DNA of 64,000 bases. It comes from Rhodoferax sp. GTDB lineage: Bacteria > Pseudomonadota > Gammaproteobacteria > Burkholderiales > Burkholderiaceae_C. The notes below the pieces were generated by a model. It saw only the letters and a program-made list of their open reading frames with translations. It was not told where the DNA came from and made no database searches. Numbering within the stretch: the stretch's first letter is position 1; the number at the start of each line of letters is the position of its first letter. Location of the stretch: the NCBI RefSeq assembly GCF_012927445.1, contig NZ_JABBPD010000002.1, forward strand, positions 1 to 64,000. Direction: 5' to 3'. Shown here piece after piece: positions 55,734 through 64,000 of the stretch. A program made the position numbers and the translations under genes.

Positions 55734-56816
55734 ATGTCTGATTTGTTTGAAAACCCCATGGGGTTGATGGGCTTTGAGTTTGTTGAATTCGCATCGCCAA
55801 CGCCCGGCGTTTTGGAACCTGTTTTTGAGCGAATGGGCTTCACGCTGGTGGCAAAACACCGTTCCAAAGACGTCGTCCTGTACCGTCAGGGTGATATCAA
55901 TTTCATCGTCAATAGGGAGCCCAAAAGCGTCGCGGGTTACTTTGCGGCAGAGCATGGTCCTTGCGCTTGCGGGATGGCGTTTCGGGTCAAAGATTCACAC
56001 TACGCTTACAGCCGCGCCTTAGCGTTGGGTGCGCAGCCGATTGAAATTTCGACCGGACCGATGGAGTTGCGCTTGCCCGCCATCAAGGGCATTGGCGGGG
56101 CACCCCTGTATTTGATTGACCGCTTTGAAGATGGCAAGTCGATCTACGATATTGACTTCAATTTCATCGACGGTGTAGACCGTCACCCGGTGGGGCATGG
56201 CTTGAAGTTGATTGATCACTTGACGCACAACGTGTATCGCGGCCGCATGGCCTTCTGGGGTAGCTTCTACCAGAAGCTGTTCAACTTTCGGGAAATTCGC
56301 TACTTTGATATTCAGGGCGAATACACCGGCCTGACCTCCCGCGCCATGACCGCGCCCGATGGCAAGATCCGTATCCCCTTGAACGAAGAATCCAGGCAGG
56401 GCGGCGGCCAAATTGAAGAGTTCTTGCTGAAGTTCAACGGTGAAGGCATCCAGCACATTGCCCTGATCTGCGACAACTTACTTGCTACCGTGGACAGTCT
56501 CGCCATGGCGGGTGTGCCACTTATGCCAGCACCCAGCGACACTTATTACGAGATGCTCGACAGTCGGCTGCCCGGTCACGGTCAACCAGTGTCTGAACTG
56601 CAGACACGCGGCATTCTTCTGGATGGCTCTACCGAAGGCGGTACGCCACGCTTGTTGTTGCAAATCTTCTCAGAAACGCAGCTCGGCCCCGTGTTCTTTG
56701 AGTTTATTCAGCGCAAGGGCGACGAGGGCTTTGGCGAAGGCAATTTCAAGGCTCTGTTTGAATCGCTCGAACGTGACCAGGTGCGTCGCGGTGTGCTCGC
56801 GGGGGAAGAAAAATAA
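55734..56816 (+). CDS. hpd: 4-hydroxyphenylpyruvate dioxygenase
   Basis: Converts 4-hydroxyphenylpyruvate to homogentisate. The 360-residue protein has the two VOC halves of HPPD and the Fe(II) ligands His in [10 protein letters not shown] (near 162), His in [13 protein letters not shown] (near 243) and Glu in [12 protein letters not shown] (near 324). It is the last gene of the aromatic cluster, 98 bp behind maiA. ATG 55734 is the family-like start. Confidence 0.95.
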   Translation: MSDLFENPMGLMGFEFVEFASPTPGVLEPVFERMGFTLVAKHRSKDVVLYRQGDINFIVNREPKSVAGYFAAEHGPCACGMAFRVKDSHYAYSRALALGAQPIEISTGPMELRLPAIKGIGGAPLYLIDRFEDGKSIYDIDFNFIDGVDRHPVGHGLKLIDHLTHNVYRGRMAFWGSFYQKLFNFREIRYFDIQGEYTGLTSRAMTAPDGKIRIPLNEESRQGGGQIEEFLLKFNGEGIQHIALICDNLLATVDSLAMAGVPLMPAPSDTYYEMLDSRLPGHGQPVSELQTRGILLDGSTEGGTPRLLLQIFSETQLGPVFFEFIQRKGDEGFGEGNFKALFESLERDQVRRGVLAGEEK

Positions 56817-57006
56817 GGCGCAGAGCACAAGTTACGCAGGACGTTGGCCTGCGAGATGTGAAGACGAGCTACTCAAGTCGACTCTCTGGCCAGAAACTGG
56901 TGATTCAGACGTCTTGTCCTCATTGGGACTATTTAAATTGCACAAAAAGCGTATATTAGGTGCAACGAAATTACGAGTCGGACTTCATACCGACAGCATT
57001 CTTCTT

Positions 57007-57351
57007 ATGGCAAAGCTTTCAGTACCCAAAATCCCATCAGAGTTGGACAAGCCTGATGAAGTGTTTGAGATGGCGGCGGAATTGTTCCGGGTCATGTCCG
57101 CGCCGATGCGGTTGAAAATTATCAGCTGCCTGTGTGATGGCGAGAAGAATGTGAGCTATCTGCTCGGAAAAATCGATACCACCCAGCCCAATATGTCCCA
57201 GCATCTGAATACGTTGTATCAGGCAGGGGTATTGGGGAAACGCCGTGAAGGGGTTCAGATTCATTACCGAATCGTCGATGACCGGGTGGCTGCGCTTTGC
57301 CGTGCGGTATGTACTCAGATTGAGACTGAGGGTAACTTTCAGGATGCCTGA
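57007..57351 (+). CDS. ArsR/SmtB-family regulator, possibly sulfide-responsive
   Basis: A 114-residue winged-helix repressor (AAELFRVMSAPMRLKIISCL; TTQPNMSQHLNTLYQAGVLG, residues about 20-80). It has cysteines in ISCLCDGEKN and at the C-terminus (ALCRAVCTQIE), at places comparable to the redox Cys pair of SqrR/BigR, persulfide sensors that control sulfur genes. The neighbouring DsrE, YeeE/YedE and SoxH/SoxW-like genes support that reading. A metal-sensing ArsR role remains possible. A GTATATTAGG box lies at 56951. Confidence 0.78.
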   Translation: MAKLSVPKIPSELDKPDEVFEMAAELFRVMSAPMRLKIISCLCDGEKNVSYLLGKIDTTQPNMSQHLNTLYQAGVLGKRREGVQIHYRIVDDRVAALCRAVCTQIETEGNFQDA

Positions 57352-57385
57352 GGTGCAAGGATTCTTCTATCCTCGCACCCACCCG
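57352..57385. terminator. bidirectional hairpin between convergent genes
   Basis: GGTGC…AGGAT and ATCCT…GCACC pair to form a stem of about 10 bp between the ArsR-type gene and the convergent DsrE-like gene. Confidence 0.55.
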
Positions 57386-57389
57386 CGCA

Positions 57390-57803
57390 TCAGGGTTTGA
57401 TGTAGACGAAACCTTCTTTGGCCTGCAATTTGGCCGCTTCTGAAACGCCTGATGGAACAATTTTGGTTTCCATCAGGAGCTTGTCGGGCGAAATACCTCG
57501 CCCTTTCAGGGTGTTGTTGCAGACCCTGAATTCAACGCCACGACCCGCCAACGTACTCACCGATGAGCTGAATTCGCGGCCATGGCTGTCCTTCGCGTCC
57601 TGCAGCAAAAAGTCAACGCCGGGGCCGTTGGTGACCACCACAATCTTGACTTTGGGGTCTGCGTCCAGATGGTTCTGGATGTTGTTCAGTGCGCCCGCAG
57701 CCGTCTCAATTCCCGTGGTGATGTGATAAACAACTTTGACATCTTGTGCACTGGCAAAACTGACCCAGGCGGCCAGGATGAAAGAAAAAAATAGTTTGTT
57801 CAT
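57390..57803 (-). CDS. periplasmic DsrE-like protein
   Basis: A 137-residue protein with signal peptide (MNKLFFSFILAAWVSFASAQ) and a DsrE/F fold (VKVVYHITTGIETAAGALNN, IVVVTNGPGVDFLL). One conserved Cys (EFRVCNNTL, near residue 97) may carry sulfur as persulfide. It fits an operon with the YeeE/YedE transporter gene upstream on the same strand. Confidence 0.82.
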   Translation of the reverse strand: MNKLFFSFILAAWVSFASAQDVKVVYHITTGIETAAGALNNIQNHLDADPKVKIVVVTNGPGVDFLLQDAKDSHGREFSSSVSTLAGRGVEFRVCNNTLKGRGISPDKLLMETKIVPSGVSEAAKLQAKEGFVYIKP

Positions 57804-57879
57804 GGACGGTCTCTAATAAAAATTTTTAGGTTGACCGGACGTTTTATCGACCGGACCTGCATCATAAGACTCATTCTTG

Positions 57880-58020
57880 ATGCTTGCTCAGCAGTCCATT
57901 TTGTGCAATTTCTATCCCGTTCATGACGAGCCATCTGGACCGATAGATTTGGCTGATGCCATGAATGCGATCAACCCCTGGTTGGCGGCCGTTGTCGCCG
58001 AATACCTGCGCGGCAAGTAA
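57880..58020 (+). CDS. possible 46-residue ORF
   Basis: ATG 57880 opens a frame starting MLAQQSILCNFYPVHDEPSG and ending VVAEYLRGK. It has no clear ribosome site and no recognised family, and lies on the strand opposite both neighbours. It may be chance, but it is the only explanation seen for the 225-bp gap. Confidence 0.25.
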   Translation: MLAQQSILCNFYPVHDEPSGPIDLADAMNAINPWLAAVVAEYLRGK

Positions 58021-58028
58021 CGGTTTCT

Positions 58029-59126
58029 TCAGGTTGCGAGAACCGTCTGTGGTTGATTTTTTGTCGCAGACTTGCGGCTGGTGTCTGGGTCGAGCAGACG
58101 GTCGGTCAAGCCCGCGCCGACCCACATGCCAATCAGCGCGACCCAGGCCGTCAATGCAAAAATGGCCCCGCCTGTCATGCCCGCACCCACTGCGCAGCCA
58201 CCGGCCAGCATGGAGCCAAAGCCCATGAGGACTGCGCCTGCGATGTAGCGCCGCATGCTGTAGCCATCCTTGAAGCCTTCAAGCTTGAGGTCGTTGCCGA
58301 TCCATGCGCCCAAAAAGGAGCCGGCAAAGACGCCCGGTAACAGACCGAAGTTAAACCCGATTTCAGGCGCTGGCGAGGCCAGTATGCGCATCAGCCATTC
58401 TGCAGACGGGCCACTGAACGTCAGGCCTTGCACCTGGACCGGCTGGAATGAACTGGCCGAGATAAAGTAGGTGTACCACCATCCAGCGGCCACCGCCAAG
58501 CCCGTGCCCACGCCGCCGACCCATTTCCAGAAGCCCCAGCCGCTGCGAACGGAGAAGTAGAGCGCTGCTGCAAACCACACCAAGCCAGATAGAAGTCCAC
58601 CCCAGTGGCCAATCCCGGTGATGGCCAGCAGGTCACGCGAACTACCGCCATCCACAGTCCACCAGGCGCTGATGGTGTTGCGCAATGGGGCTAGCGATCC
58701 TGAGAGTGAAGCCTGGGCCGTGACCGCAAAGATCAGTCCTGACAGCAGGGCCCGTAAATTGCCATTGGCGGACAAAATAAGCAATCGGCTGGCGCAACCC
58801 CGCGACATGATCATGCCGGCACCAAACATCAGACCACCGACCAACGCGCCAGAAATGCTGCCACGTGTGGCAAGTTGGCGCGCCGTGCTGACATCCAGTG
58901 AATGCGTCAGGATGAGCAACTGAACAACGACCACGGCACTGGAAAACGCCAGCAGCCACACAGAGAGTTTTTCGCCGAATTTTCGATGCCAGAATTCAAT
59001 GGCCGCAGCCCGCATGCAAAACTTGGAACGCTGGGCAAAAAAACCAAACATGACCCCGATGAGGAGGCCCCCCAGCGCCAGAACCACGCTATCACCGTAG
59101 CGATCAAGAATGCTTGTAGGGTTCAT
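58029..59126 (-). CDS. YeeE/YedE family sulfur transporter
   Basis: A 365-residue integral membrane protein with about ten helices. The conserved Cys motifs of the family are visible: QRSKFCMRAA (near 35), MIMSRGCASRLL (near 110) and LAGGCAVGAGMTGG (near 315). These proteins take up thiosulfate or other sulfur compounds. It starts at ATG 59126 and is divergent from the SoxH-like gene. The intergenic AT-rich TATATTA sequence (59155) resembles one before the ArsR-type gene. Confidence 0.9.
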   Translation of the reverse strand: MNPTSILDRYGDSVVLALGGLLIGVMFGFFAQRSKFCMRAAAIEFWHRKFGEKLSVWLLAFSSAVVVVQLLILTHSLDVSTARQLATRGSISGALVGGLMFGAGMIMSRGCASRLLILSANGNLRALLSGLIFAVTAQASLSGSLAPLRNTISAWWTVDGGSSRDLLAITGIGHWGGLLSGLVWFAAALYFSVRSGWGFWKWVGGVGTGLAVAAGWWYTYFISASSFQPVQVQGLTFSGPSAEWLMRILASPAPEIGFNFGLLPGVFAGSFLGAWIGNDLKLEGFKDGYSMRRYIAGAVLMGFGSMLAGGCAVGAGMTGGAIFALTAWVALIGMWVGAGLTDRLLDPDTSRKSATKNQPQTVLAT

Positions 59127-59271
59127 ATGGATTCCAAATAATTCACTATTAGCTTATATTATGTTAGATCGAATTGCATGGTAGCTTTTTGATGTGACTC
59201 AAGTTGTTTTGGTTTGGTGCCATCTTTCGAACTGAAAGACGATGCGTGCAACCTTATGGGGAATAAATCTG

Positions 59272-60228
59272 ATGGTATCGAAGAATGCTTTTGTTTGGCG
59301 CTACCTGGCAGCATGGCTGCTTGGGTTCAGTGTCTCAATGGCCAGCGCTGACGAAGTGCCCACGATGGTGGCTCAGCAGGTGTCAGCCTCGGCCTGGTAT
59401 GTCGAGGGCGTGTCGGCCCTGGGTTCGCCGGCCAACCAGAACTTTATTTCCAATGCGGCCTTTGTCGTCACGCCCGGGGGCGTCGTCGTGATTGATGCGC
59501 TCGGCTCGCCCGCCTTGGCGGTGCGTTTGATCGCCGAGATTCGCAAGATAACGACTCAACCCATCACCCATGTGATCGCAACGCACTACCATGCCGACCA
59601 CATTTATGGATTGCAGACATTCAAGGCGCAGGGTGCGCACATCATTGCGCACCGCGCGGCACTGGTCTATCTGAATTCTGAAACAGCGCGCCTGCGGCTG
59701 GAAGCATCGCGTCAGCAGCTTGCGCCCTGGGTCGATGAAAACACCCATTTGGTCGAGGCAGACGAGTGGATCGATGGTGACAAAGAGATTGTGGTGGGTG
59801 GCGTTCATTTTCAGATCAAACCCGTAGGGCCGTCTCACACGCCGGAAGATTTGGCCGTTTACATGCCAGCCGAAAAAGTGTTGTTCGCGGGCGATCTGGT
59901 GTTCCGCAGCCGTATTCCATTTGTGGGTCAGGCGGACAGTCGCCACTGGATCGCCGCGATCGACAATTTGCTCGCGTTTGATACCAAGGTCATCGTGCCA
60001 GGGCATGGTCCCCTCTCGACTGAAGCGCGCAAGGATATGCAGCTCACGCGTGACTACCTCGTTTATCTGCGGGCCACGATGGGGCAGGCGGCCAAGAATC
60101 TGGAACCCTTTGAAGACGCCTACAAGGTCACCGACTGGTCGCAGTTTGAACACCTCCCGCTGTTTCGTGTGGCTAACCGCATGAACGCCTACAACACTTA
60201 TTTGCTGCTGGAACACGAGACTAAATGA
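59272..60228 (+). CDS. SoxH-like periplasmic MBL-fold hydrolase
   Basis: A 318-residue metallo-beta-lactamase-fold protein with signal peptide (ends SVSMASA near residue 26). Its metal sites are complete: THYHADHIYG (near 105), a later His in GPSHTPEDL (near 189), Asp in FAGDLVF and PGHGPLS (near 243). It resembles SoxH and quinoprotein-relay proteins. ATG 59272 gives a normal signal peptide; ATG 59242 adds 10 residues. It overlaps the thioredoxin gene by 4 bp. Confidence 0.85.
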   Translation: MVSKNAFVWRYLAAWLLGFSVSMASADEVPTMVAQQVSASAWYVEGVSALGSPANQNFISNAAFVVTPGGVVVIDALGSPALAVRLIAEIRKITTQPITHVIATHYHADHIYGLQTFKAQGAHIIAHRAALVYLNSETARLRLEASRQQLAPWVDENTHLVEADEWIDGDKEIVVGGVHFQIKPVGPSHTPEDLAVYMPAEKVLFAGDLVFRSRIPFVGQADSRHWIAAIDNLLAFDTKVIVPGHGPLSTEARKDMQLTRDYLVYLRATMGQAAKNLEPFEDAYKVTDWSQFEHLPLFRVANRMNAYNTYLLLEHETK

Positions 60229-60740
60229 CGCCCACGCTCATTCCGATGACGCCATTGACTGGGGCCGGGCAGTTGCTCCTCTCGCGTCGTCGTTTCATAC
60301 TGGCCGGTGGGGCTGCCTGTGCCTTCGGCGTAGCCAACGCTGCGCCGGCCAGCTTGCCCACGGCCGTGTCACTGGCTGACGAGTTGGCCCAGGCGCTGAA
60401 AAAAGGTGGCCCCTTGTTGGTGATGGTCAGCCTTGAGGGTTGCCCGTTTTGCAAAGTCGCCCGCGAGAATTACCTGGGTCCCCTGCGCGAGCAGCAGGGC
60501 TTGGCGGTCGTCCAGGTTGACATGCGCAGCAACCGGATGCTCAAAGACTTCAAGGGGGCGTCGCTCACCCAGGACGAATTGGTTCGCAGCTGGCGCATCA
60601 AGGTGGCGCCTACCGTGCTGTTTTTTGGACGCGGTGGTGTGGAAGTTGCCGAGCGTCTGGTCGGTGGCTATATCCCCGATTTTTACGGCGCATATCTTGA
60701 TGAGCGCTTGCGTTTGGCGCGTGCTGCACTGCGTTCCTGA
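60225..60740 (+). CDS. SoxW-like periplasmic thioredoxin
   Basis: A 171-residue thioredoxin-fold protein. It has a Tat-type signal (SRRRFILAGGAACAFG) and the redox motif CPFC in LEGCPFCKVARENY (near residue 70). The conserved cis-Pro is in KVAPTVLFF. SoxW proteins keep Sox components reduced. It overlaps the SoxH-like gene (ATGA). Confidence 0.83.
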   Translation: MTPTLIPMTPLTGAGQLLLSRRRFILAGGAACAFGVANAAPASLPTAVSLADELAQALKKGGPLLVMVSLEGCPFCKVARENYLGPLREQQGLAVVQVDMRSNRMLKDFKGASLTQDELVRSWRIKVAPTVLFFGRGGVEVAERLVGGYIPDFYGAYLDERLRLARAALRS

Positions 60741-60748
60741 GTCGCACG

Positions 60749-61453
60749 ATGATTCCGATAAAAACAGAATCCGCCTGGCGCGGAAAATCAGATTGCCGCA
60801 ACTGCGGTATGCGCGACATGGTCCTGTTTGCTGATCTCAATGAACAGGATTTCGGCATGATTCATGCACCGATTGATGACCTGGAGTTCAAGCAGGGCGC
60901 GACGCTCTATGACGAGGGTAGCCGTGCACAAGGCGTGTTCACGGTGCGCACCGGCATGATCAAGTTGGTGCGAGTGACGTCCGATGGAAGGCATCGCATT
61001 GTGCGGGTGCTGCGCCCCGGCGATGTGGCCGGGCTGGAAGCCTTGGCGACATCGCGCTACGACAGCGAGGCCGTGGCCCTGACTGACGTTGCCGTGTGCC
61101 GGATTCCCCTGGACGTGATTCATACCCTGGGTGCCAGCAGCCATCGCCTTCACCACATGCTCATGCAAAAGTGGCAGAAAGCGCTCAAGGATGCCGATGA
61201 CTGGCTGGCCGACCTCAACTTTGGCACGGCCAGGCAACGGGTTTCCAATCTCATTCTCAAAATGCGCAGTCCCGCTGACAGCCAGATCAGCATCTTGTTT
61301 GCGCGGGATGACATGGGTGCCATGCTGAACCTGAAACTGGAGACCGTCAGCCGTGAGGTTAGTCGACTGGTACGCGAAGAAGTGATTGCGCCGCAGGACA
61401 GACAGGGGCGTGTTTATCGGGTGCAACAGCTGGCGCGTTTGCAAGTCACTTAG
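60749..61453 (+). CDS. Crp/Fnr-family transcriptional regulator
   Basis: A 234-residue regulator with a cyclic-nucleotide-type beta-barrel (about 30-140, EQGATLYDEG-like FKQGATLYDEGSRAQGVF), a long dimer helix and a C-terminal helix-turn-helix (LNLKLETVSREVSRLVREEV, about 195-215). Near the N-terminus only two close cysteines occur (DCRNCGMRD), not the four of oxygen-sensing FNR. It starts 8 bp after the thioredoxin gene and converges on cbbO, so it could control either group. Confidence 0.87.
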   Translation: MIPIKTESAWRGKSDCRNCGMRDMVLFADLNEQDFGMIHAPIDDLEFKQGATLYDEGSRAQGVFTVRTGMIKLVRVTSDGRHRIVRVLRPGDVAGLEALATSRYDSEAVALTDVAVCRIPLDVIHTLGASSHRLHHMLMQKWQKALKDADDWLADLNFGTARQRVSNLILKMRSPADSQISILFARDDMGAMLNLKLETVSREVSRLVREEVIAPQDRQGRVYRVQQLARLQVT

Positions 61454-61483
61454 ACGCAGGCCGCCTGCGGATCATCGGCAGAC

Positions 61484-63754
61484 TCAGCGTGTCAGCGCCA
61501 TGAACAGCTTCGGCAGTTGCTCGGGCAAACGCTCGATGTGGTCAATCACCGTGTACTGGTGGCCGAAGATGTCGCTCACATATTCGTCAGCCTTGGGGTC
61601 CAGGTTGATGCAGTAGGTGAAGATGCCCTGTTGATCAAGTTCCTTGACCGACTGACGCGCATCTTCAATCAGCAGGCGTTCGTCATGCGCGTCCACATCG
61701 GACGGTTGTCCGTCGGTCAGAATCAGCATCAGCTTCTTGTCGGCCTTTTGCCCTTCCAGGTAATGGGCGGCATGGCGCATGGCGGCCCCCATGCGGGTGG
61801 AGTAACCGGCCTCCATTGCCGCCAGTCGTCCTTTGACGTCATCATTCCAGTGCTCGCCAAAACCTTTGATGTGCAGGTAACGCACGTCGTGGCGCGTGTT
61901 GGAGTGAAAGCCGGCAATAGCAAAAGGGTCTCCCAATTGTTCAATTGACCAGGCGAGTAAAGACACCGCTTCCTGACTGAGTGCCAGAATGGTCTGCTCT
62001 GAACCGACCGTTTTTTCATTCAGTGATTCCGACAGGTCCAGCAGCAGCATGACGGCGATGTTGCGGCCATCGGTCCGGTGGCTCATGTTGATGCGCGGGT
62101 CGGGTTGGCCGCCGCTTTTGAAATCGATGAGTGAACGAATGGCGACATCCAGATCCAGTTCACTGCCTTCTTCCTGGTAGCGCACGCGCACTTTTTCCTG
62201 CGGCTTGAGCAGGTCCAGCAGACGTTTGAGGCGCTTGGCCAGGGCGCTGTGTTTGGCCAGCAAGGTGTCGATGTCGGCCGGGTTGCCGGACGGGTGCAGC
62301 CGCTCGTACAGGCTGATCCAGTCCGGGCGGTAGCTCTGGCTGGCGTAGTCCCATTCCGGGTAGTGGCGCGGCGGCAGGCTCTTGACGTCTTCGGCGACGG
62401 AAGCTTCGCGATGTTCCTCGAACATTTCCTCGTCATCACTCAGTTCGTGAAACCGCCACAGGTGGCGGTTGTCATCACGGTAGTCAACTTCGGTGTCGGT
62501 GAAAAAGGTCTTGGGCAGCTGGTCGCTCTGGCGCCGGGTTTTGGCGACGTAAGACAGGGCGAGACCGGCAATCTCTTCGGTGCTGGATTCGCCCTGCGCC
62601 ATGGTGTCATGAAAGCGCCGGACGAAGACGTTCAGGGGGGCATCCAGATAGCCGTGGGTTGGTGCCTGCGGGTTGTCGAGCAGGGCGCGTGACAGCATGG
62701 CCAGGCGATGGCGCAGGCAGGAATGGGTCTCTGGGTCGCAGGCGCCTTCCACTGGTGCCGGATGCAGCGCCAGAAAAATTCGGCGCAGGCCCGGGTACTC
62801 GCGCATGGCCAGCGTTTCCACCCGCGCATCCTCGAAAAACTCGACCGCCAGGCGTTGAAACGGGCTGTAGTTGTCGGCAAAGATGGCGCTGCTCCAGCGC
62901 CGGTGCGCAGCCATGTGGGCCAGTGCGGCGCGGTAGCGGTCAAGTCCACTGATGCCATGCCGCGCGTCATAGACATCCGGCAGCCGGATGCCGAGCTTGT
63001 CGAAGTAGGGTATTGGCTTGCGCAACTCGTCAAAACCTAAAGAGTAAGGGACCAGATGGTCAGCGTCCTGCCACAGCCCGAGCAGGTACAAGTCGAGTTT
63101 GCGCGTGTTGTCCACCAGCAGCGTGCCATGGCGTTCGCGTTGCAGCACAGCGCGGCTGTCGGCCGACTGCAGGCTGAAGTAATCGCGCTGGCGCTCCGGG
63201 TGGTGGCTGTAGTTGCGTACGCCATAGTTCACCCAGTTGCGCAGGCCCTCCATCGACAGCTGGTTTAGCAAGTGGGGCGATTGCAGGAAAAAGTCCGGTA
63301 GGCTGGGGCTGGCATAGGTCTTGTGGATGCCGTGAATGGAGCCGCTGGTACGGTCCATGAAACTCAGCGCCAAATCCAGATAGTGCTGCAGCTGTTCCTG
63401 GGATGGCAGGCGTCTGGCAATGGCCGCCAGCGATTGCAGAAAGGGCGCGATCGCTTGGCTATTGGGTGATTTCGTCATGGCGCGAATGGTGTCCATGACG
63501 GCCGGCAGGGCAACCTCGCCCAGTATCCGGGCGACCTGCGGCCACTCTTGCAAAAAGATCAATACCGGCTCGACGCCGCGTCCCATCTTGCCCAGGAAGC
63601 GTCCGTTTTCAAGATAAGCGTCAATGCCTTCGGGTGTCAGCAGGGTTTGTGCTTCGGCGATGCAGTCCGCAAACACATCGGCGACTTGAGGAAAGCCGCA
63701 GTCAAGCTGCTCGCGCCAGACGGCTAGTTGTTCCAGTGAGGGACTTTTATGCAC
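61484..63754 (-). CDS. cbbO: CbbO/NorD-type VWA protein
   Basis: A 756-residue protein with a C-terminal von Willebrand A domain. The MIDAS residues are in LLLDLSESLNEK (near 565) and LMLILTDGQPSDVD (near 690). With the AAA+ partner CbbQ/NorQ, such proteins activate RuBisCO or nitric oxide reductase. The long N-terminal half (PSLEQLAVWREQLDCGFPQV) is CbbO-like. It follows the CbbQ/NorQ gene on the same strand by 11 bp. RuBisCO or nor genes are not in the window, so the choice between CbbO and NorD is open. Confidence 0.82.
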   Translation of the reverse strand: MHKSPSLEQLAVWREQLDCGFPQVADVFADCIAEAQTLLTPEGIDAYLENGRFLGKMGRGVEPVLIFLQEWPQVARILGEVALPAVMDTIRAMTKSPNSQAIAPFLQSLAAIARRLPSQEQLQHYLDLALSFMDRTSGSIHGIHKTYASPSLPDFFLQSPHLLNQLSMEGLRNWVNYGVRNYSHHPERQRDYFSLQSADSRAVLQRERHGTLLVDNTRKLDLYLLGLWQDADHLVPYSLGFDELRKPIPYFDKLGIRLPDVYDARHGISGLDRYRAALAHMAAHRRWSSAIFADNYSPFQRLAVEFFEDARVETLAMREYPGLRRIFLALHPAPVEGACDPETHSCLRHRLAMLSRALLDNPQAPTHGYLDAPLNVFVRRFHDTMAQGESSTEEIAGLALSYVAKTRRQSDQLPKTFFTDTEVDYRDDNRHLWRFHELSDDEEMFEEHREASVAEDVKSLPPRHYPEWDYASQSYRPDWISLYERLHPSGNPADIDTLLAKHSALAKRLKRLLDLLKPQEKVRVRYQEEGSELDLDVAIRSLIDFKSGGQPDPRINMSHRTDGRNIAVMLLLDLSESLNEKTVGSEQTILALSQEAVSLLAWSIEQLGDPFAIAGFHSNTRHDVRYLHIKGFGEHWNDDVKGRLAAMEAGYSTRMGAAMRHAAHYLEGQKADKKLMLILTDGQPSDVDAHDERLLIEDARQSVKELDQQGIFTYCINLDPKADEYVSDIFGHQYTVIDHIERLPEQLPKLFMALTR

Positions 63755-63765
63755 GGTGGCAGACT

Positions 63766-64000
63766 TCAGGCAAAGACGGCGTCAATCGCGTGGTCCAGCG
63801 TGGCGCGAATATCGGCGTCGTCCGTAATGGGCCGCACCAGTGCCATGCGGCAGGCATCGGTCGGGTTCACGCCGCCCTTGATCAAGGTGGCGGCGTAGAC
63901 CAGCAGCCGGGTCGAGATGCCCTCGTCCAGTCCATGGCCCTTGAGCTTGCGGGCGGTGCTGCCAATCTTGACCAGCTTGGCGGCAGTGTCCAAGTCCGCG
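63766..64000 (-). CDS. cbbQ: CbbQ/NorQ AAA+ ATPase, C-terminal part (cut by window end)
   Basis: The last 78 residues of an MoxR-type AAA+ protein (LVKIGSTARKLKGHGLDEGI, then RLLVYAATLIKGGVNP, ending DIRATLDHAIDAVFA) match the C-terminal domain of CbbQ/NirQ/NorQ. The Walker motifs lie beyond the window. It is the motor partner of the adjacent CbbO/NorD protein. Confidence 0.82.
   Translation of the reverse strand, partial: ADLDTAAKLVKIGSTARKLKGHGLDEGISTRLLVYAATLIKGGVNPTDACRMALVRPITDDADIRATLDHAIDAVFA

Noticed and set aside
57871..58125. 84-codon minus-strand frame between dsrE and yeeE
   Set aside because: Overlaps the end of the YeeE/YedE gene in another phase and has no homology or ribosome site.

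Overview
The window looks like a chromosomal segment of a betaproteobacterium of the Burkholderiales, most likely a Rhodoferax/Polaromonas-like member of the Comamonadaceae. This rests on the protein types (intracellular PHB depolymerase, isc operon, hpd/maiA/FAH aromatic cluster, CbbO/CbbQ), the GC-rich codon use and a family of short AT-rich hairpin repeats. It is an inference from gene content; no database search was run.

Layout. 1-93: 3' end of a 5S rRNA gene and its terminator. 172-2393: an IS66-type insertion sequence with exact 8-bp target duplication and an internal deletion in tnpB, followed by IS21 debris. 3055-11372: propionyl-CoA/methylmalonyl-CoA module (GntR regulator, mutase, MeaB, PccB, PccA, epimerase-like VOC protein). 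11463-21674: chemoreceptor, RnfB-like ferredoxin, PHB depolymerase, LigB-type dioxygenase, DUF2520 protein, aromatic/aspartate aminotransferase, uvrB. 21724-27826: complete iscR-iscSUA-hscBA-fdx operon with a recognisable IscR site, then dnaQ. 27866-27940: tRNA-Val(CAC).

Two compact mobile elements of almost equal size follow directly. Element 1 (27894-35674 plus the right att copy) is a 7.8-kb tRNA-integrated, P4-like element with tyrosine integrase, AlpA regulator, primase/helicase protein, a tandem array of terminators and three copies of a gapless 58-bp tripartite repeat. Element 2 (35815-43689) is a 7.9-kb Mu-like transposable element with both ends intact (paired transposase-site-like repeats and a 5-bp CAGGA target duplication) but no transposase. 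It carries a C4 antisense RNA/icd-type immunity locus, small early-type genes, tail-assembly genes with a candidate -1 frameshift, a tape-measure protein, a Mor-type activator and a protease-I homologue.

43849-49287 is a mixed region: AlkD-like protein, an isolated flagellar-rod-like protein, two paralogous Lys-rich secreted peptides, small membrane proteins and the Prc protease. 49469-56816 is an IclR-controlled tyrosine/homogentisate-type catabolic cluster that contains hpd, maiA and a fumarylacetoacetate hydrolase but no hmgA; instead it carries a FAD ring hydroxylase, a DUF2783 protein, a VOC protein and an odd metallo-beta-lactamase-fold protein. 57007-60740 is a sulfur-handling region (ArsR-type regulator, DsrE-like, YeeE/YedE transporter, SoxH-like MBL protein, SoxW-like thioredoxin). 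The window closes with a Crp/Fnr regulator and the CbbO/NorD plus CbbQ/NorQ pair, which suggests a facultative lithoautotroph or denitrifier.

The most unusual items are the two side-by-side, apparently non-autonomous elements, the 58-bp repeat of element 1, the transposase-free Mu-like element 2, and short hairpin repeats that appear to have been absorbed into the hscA and pccA reading frames.
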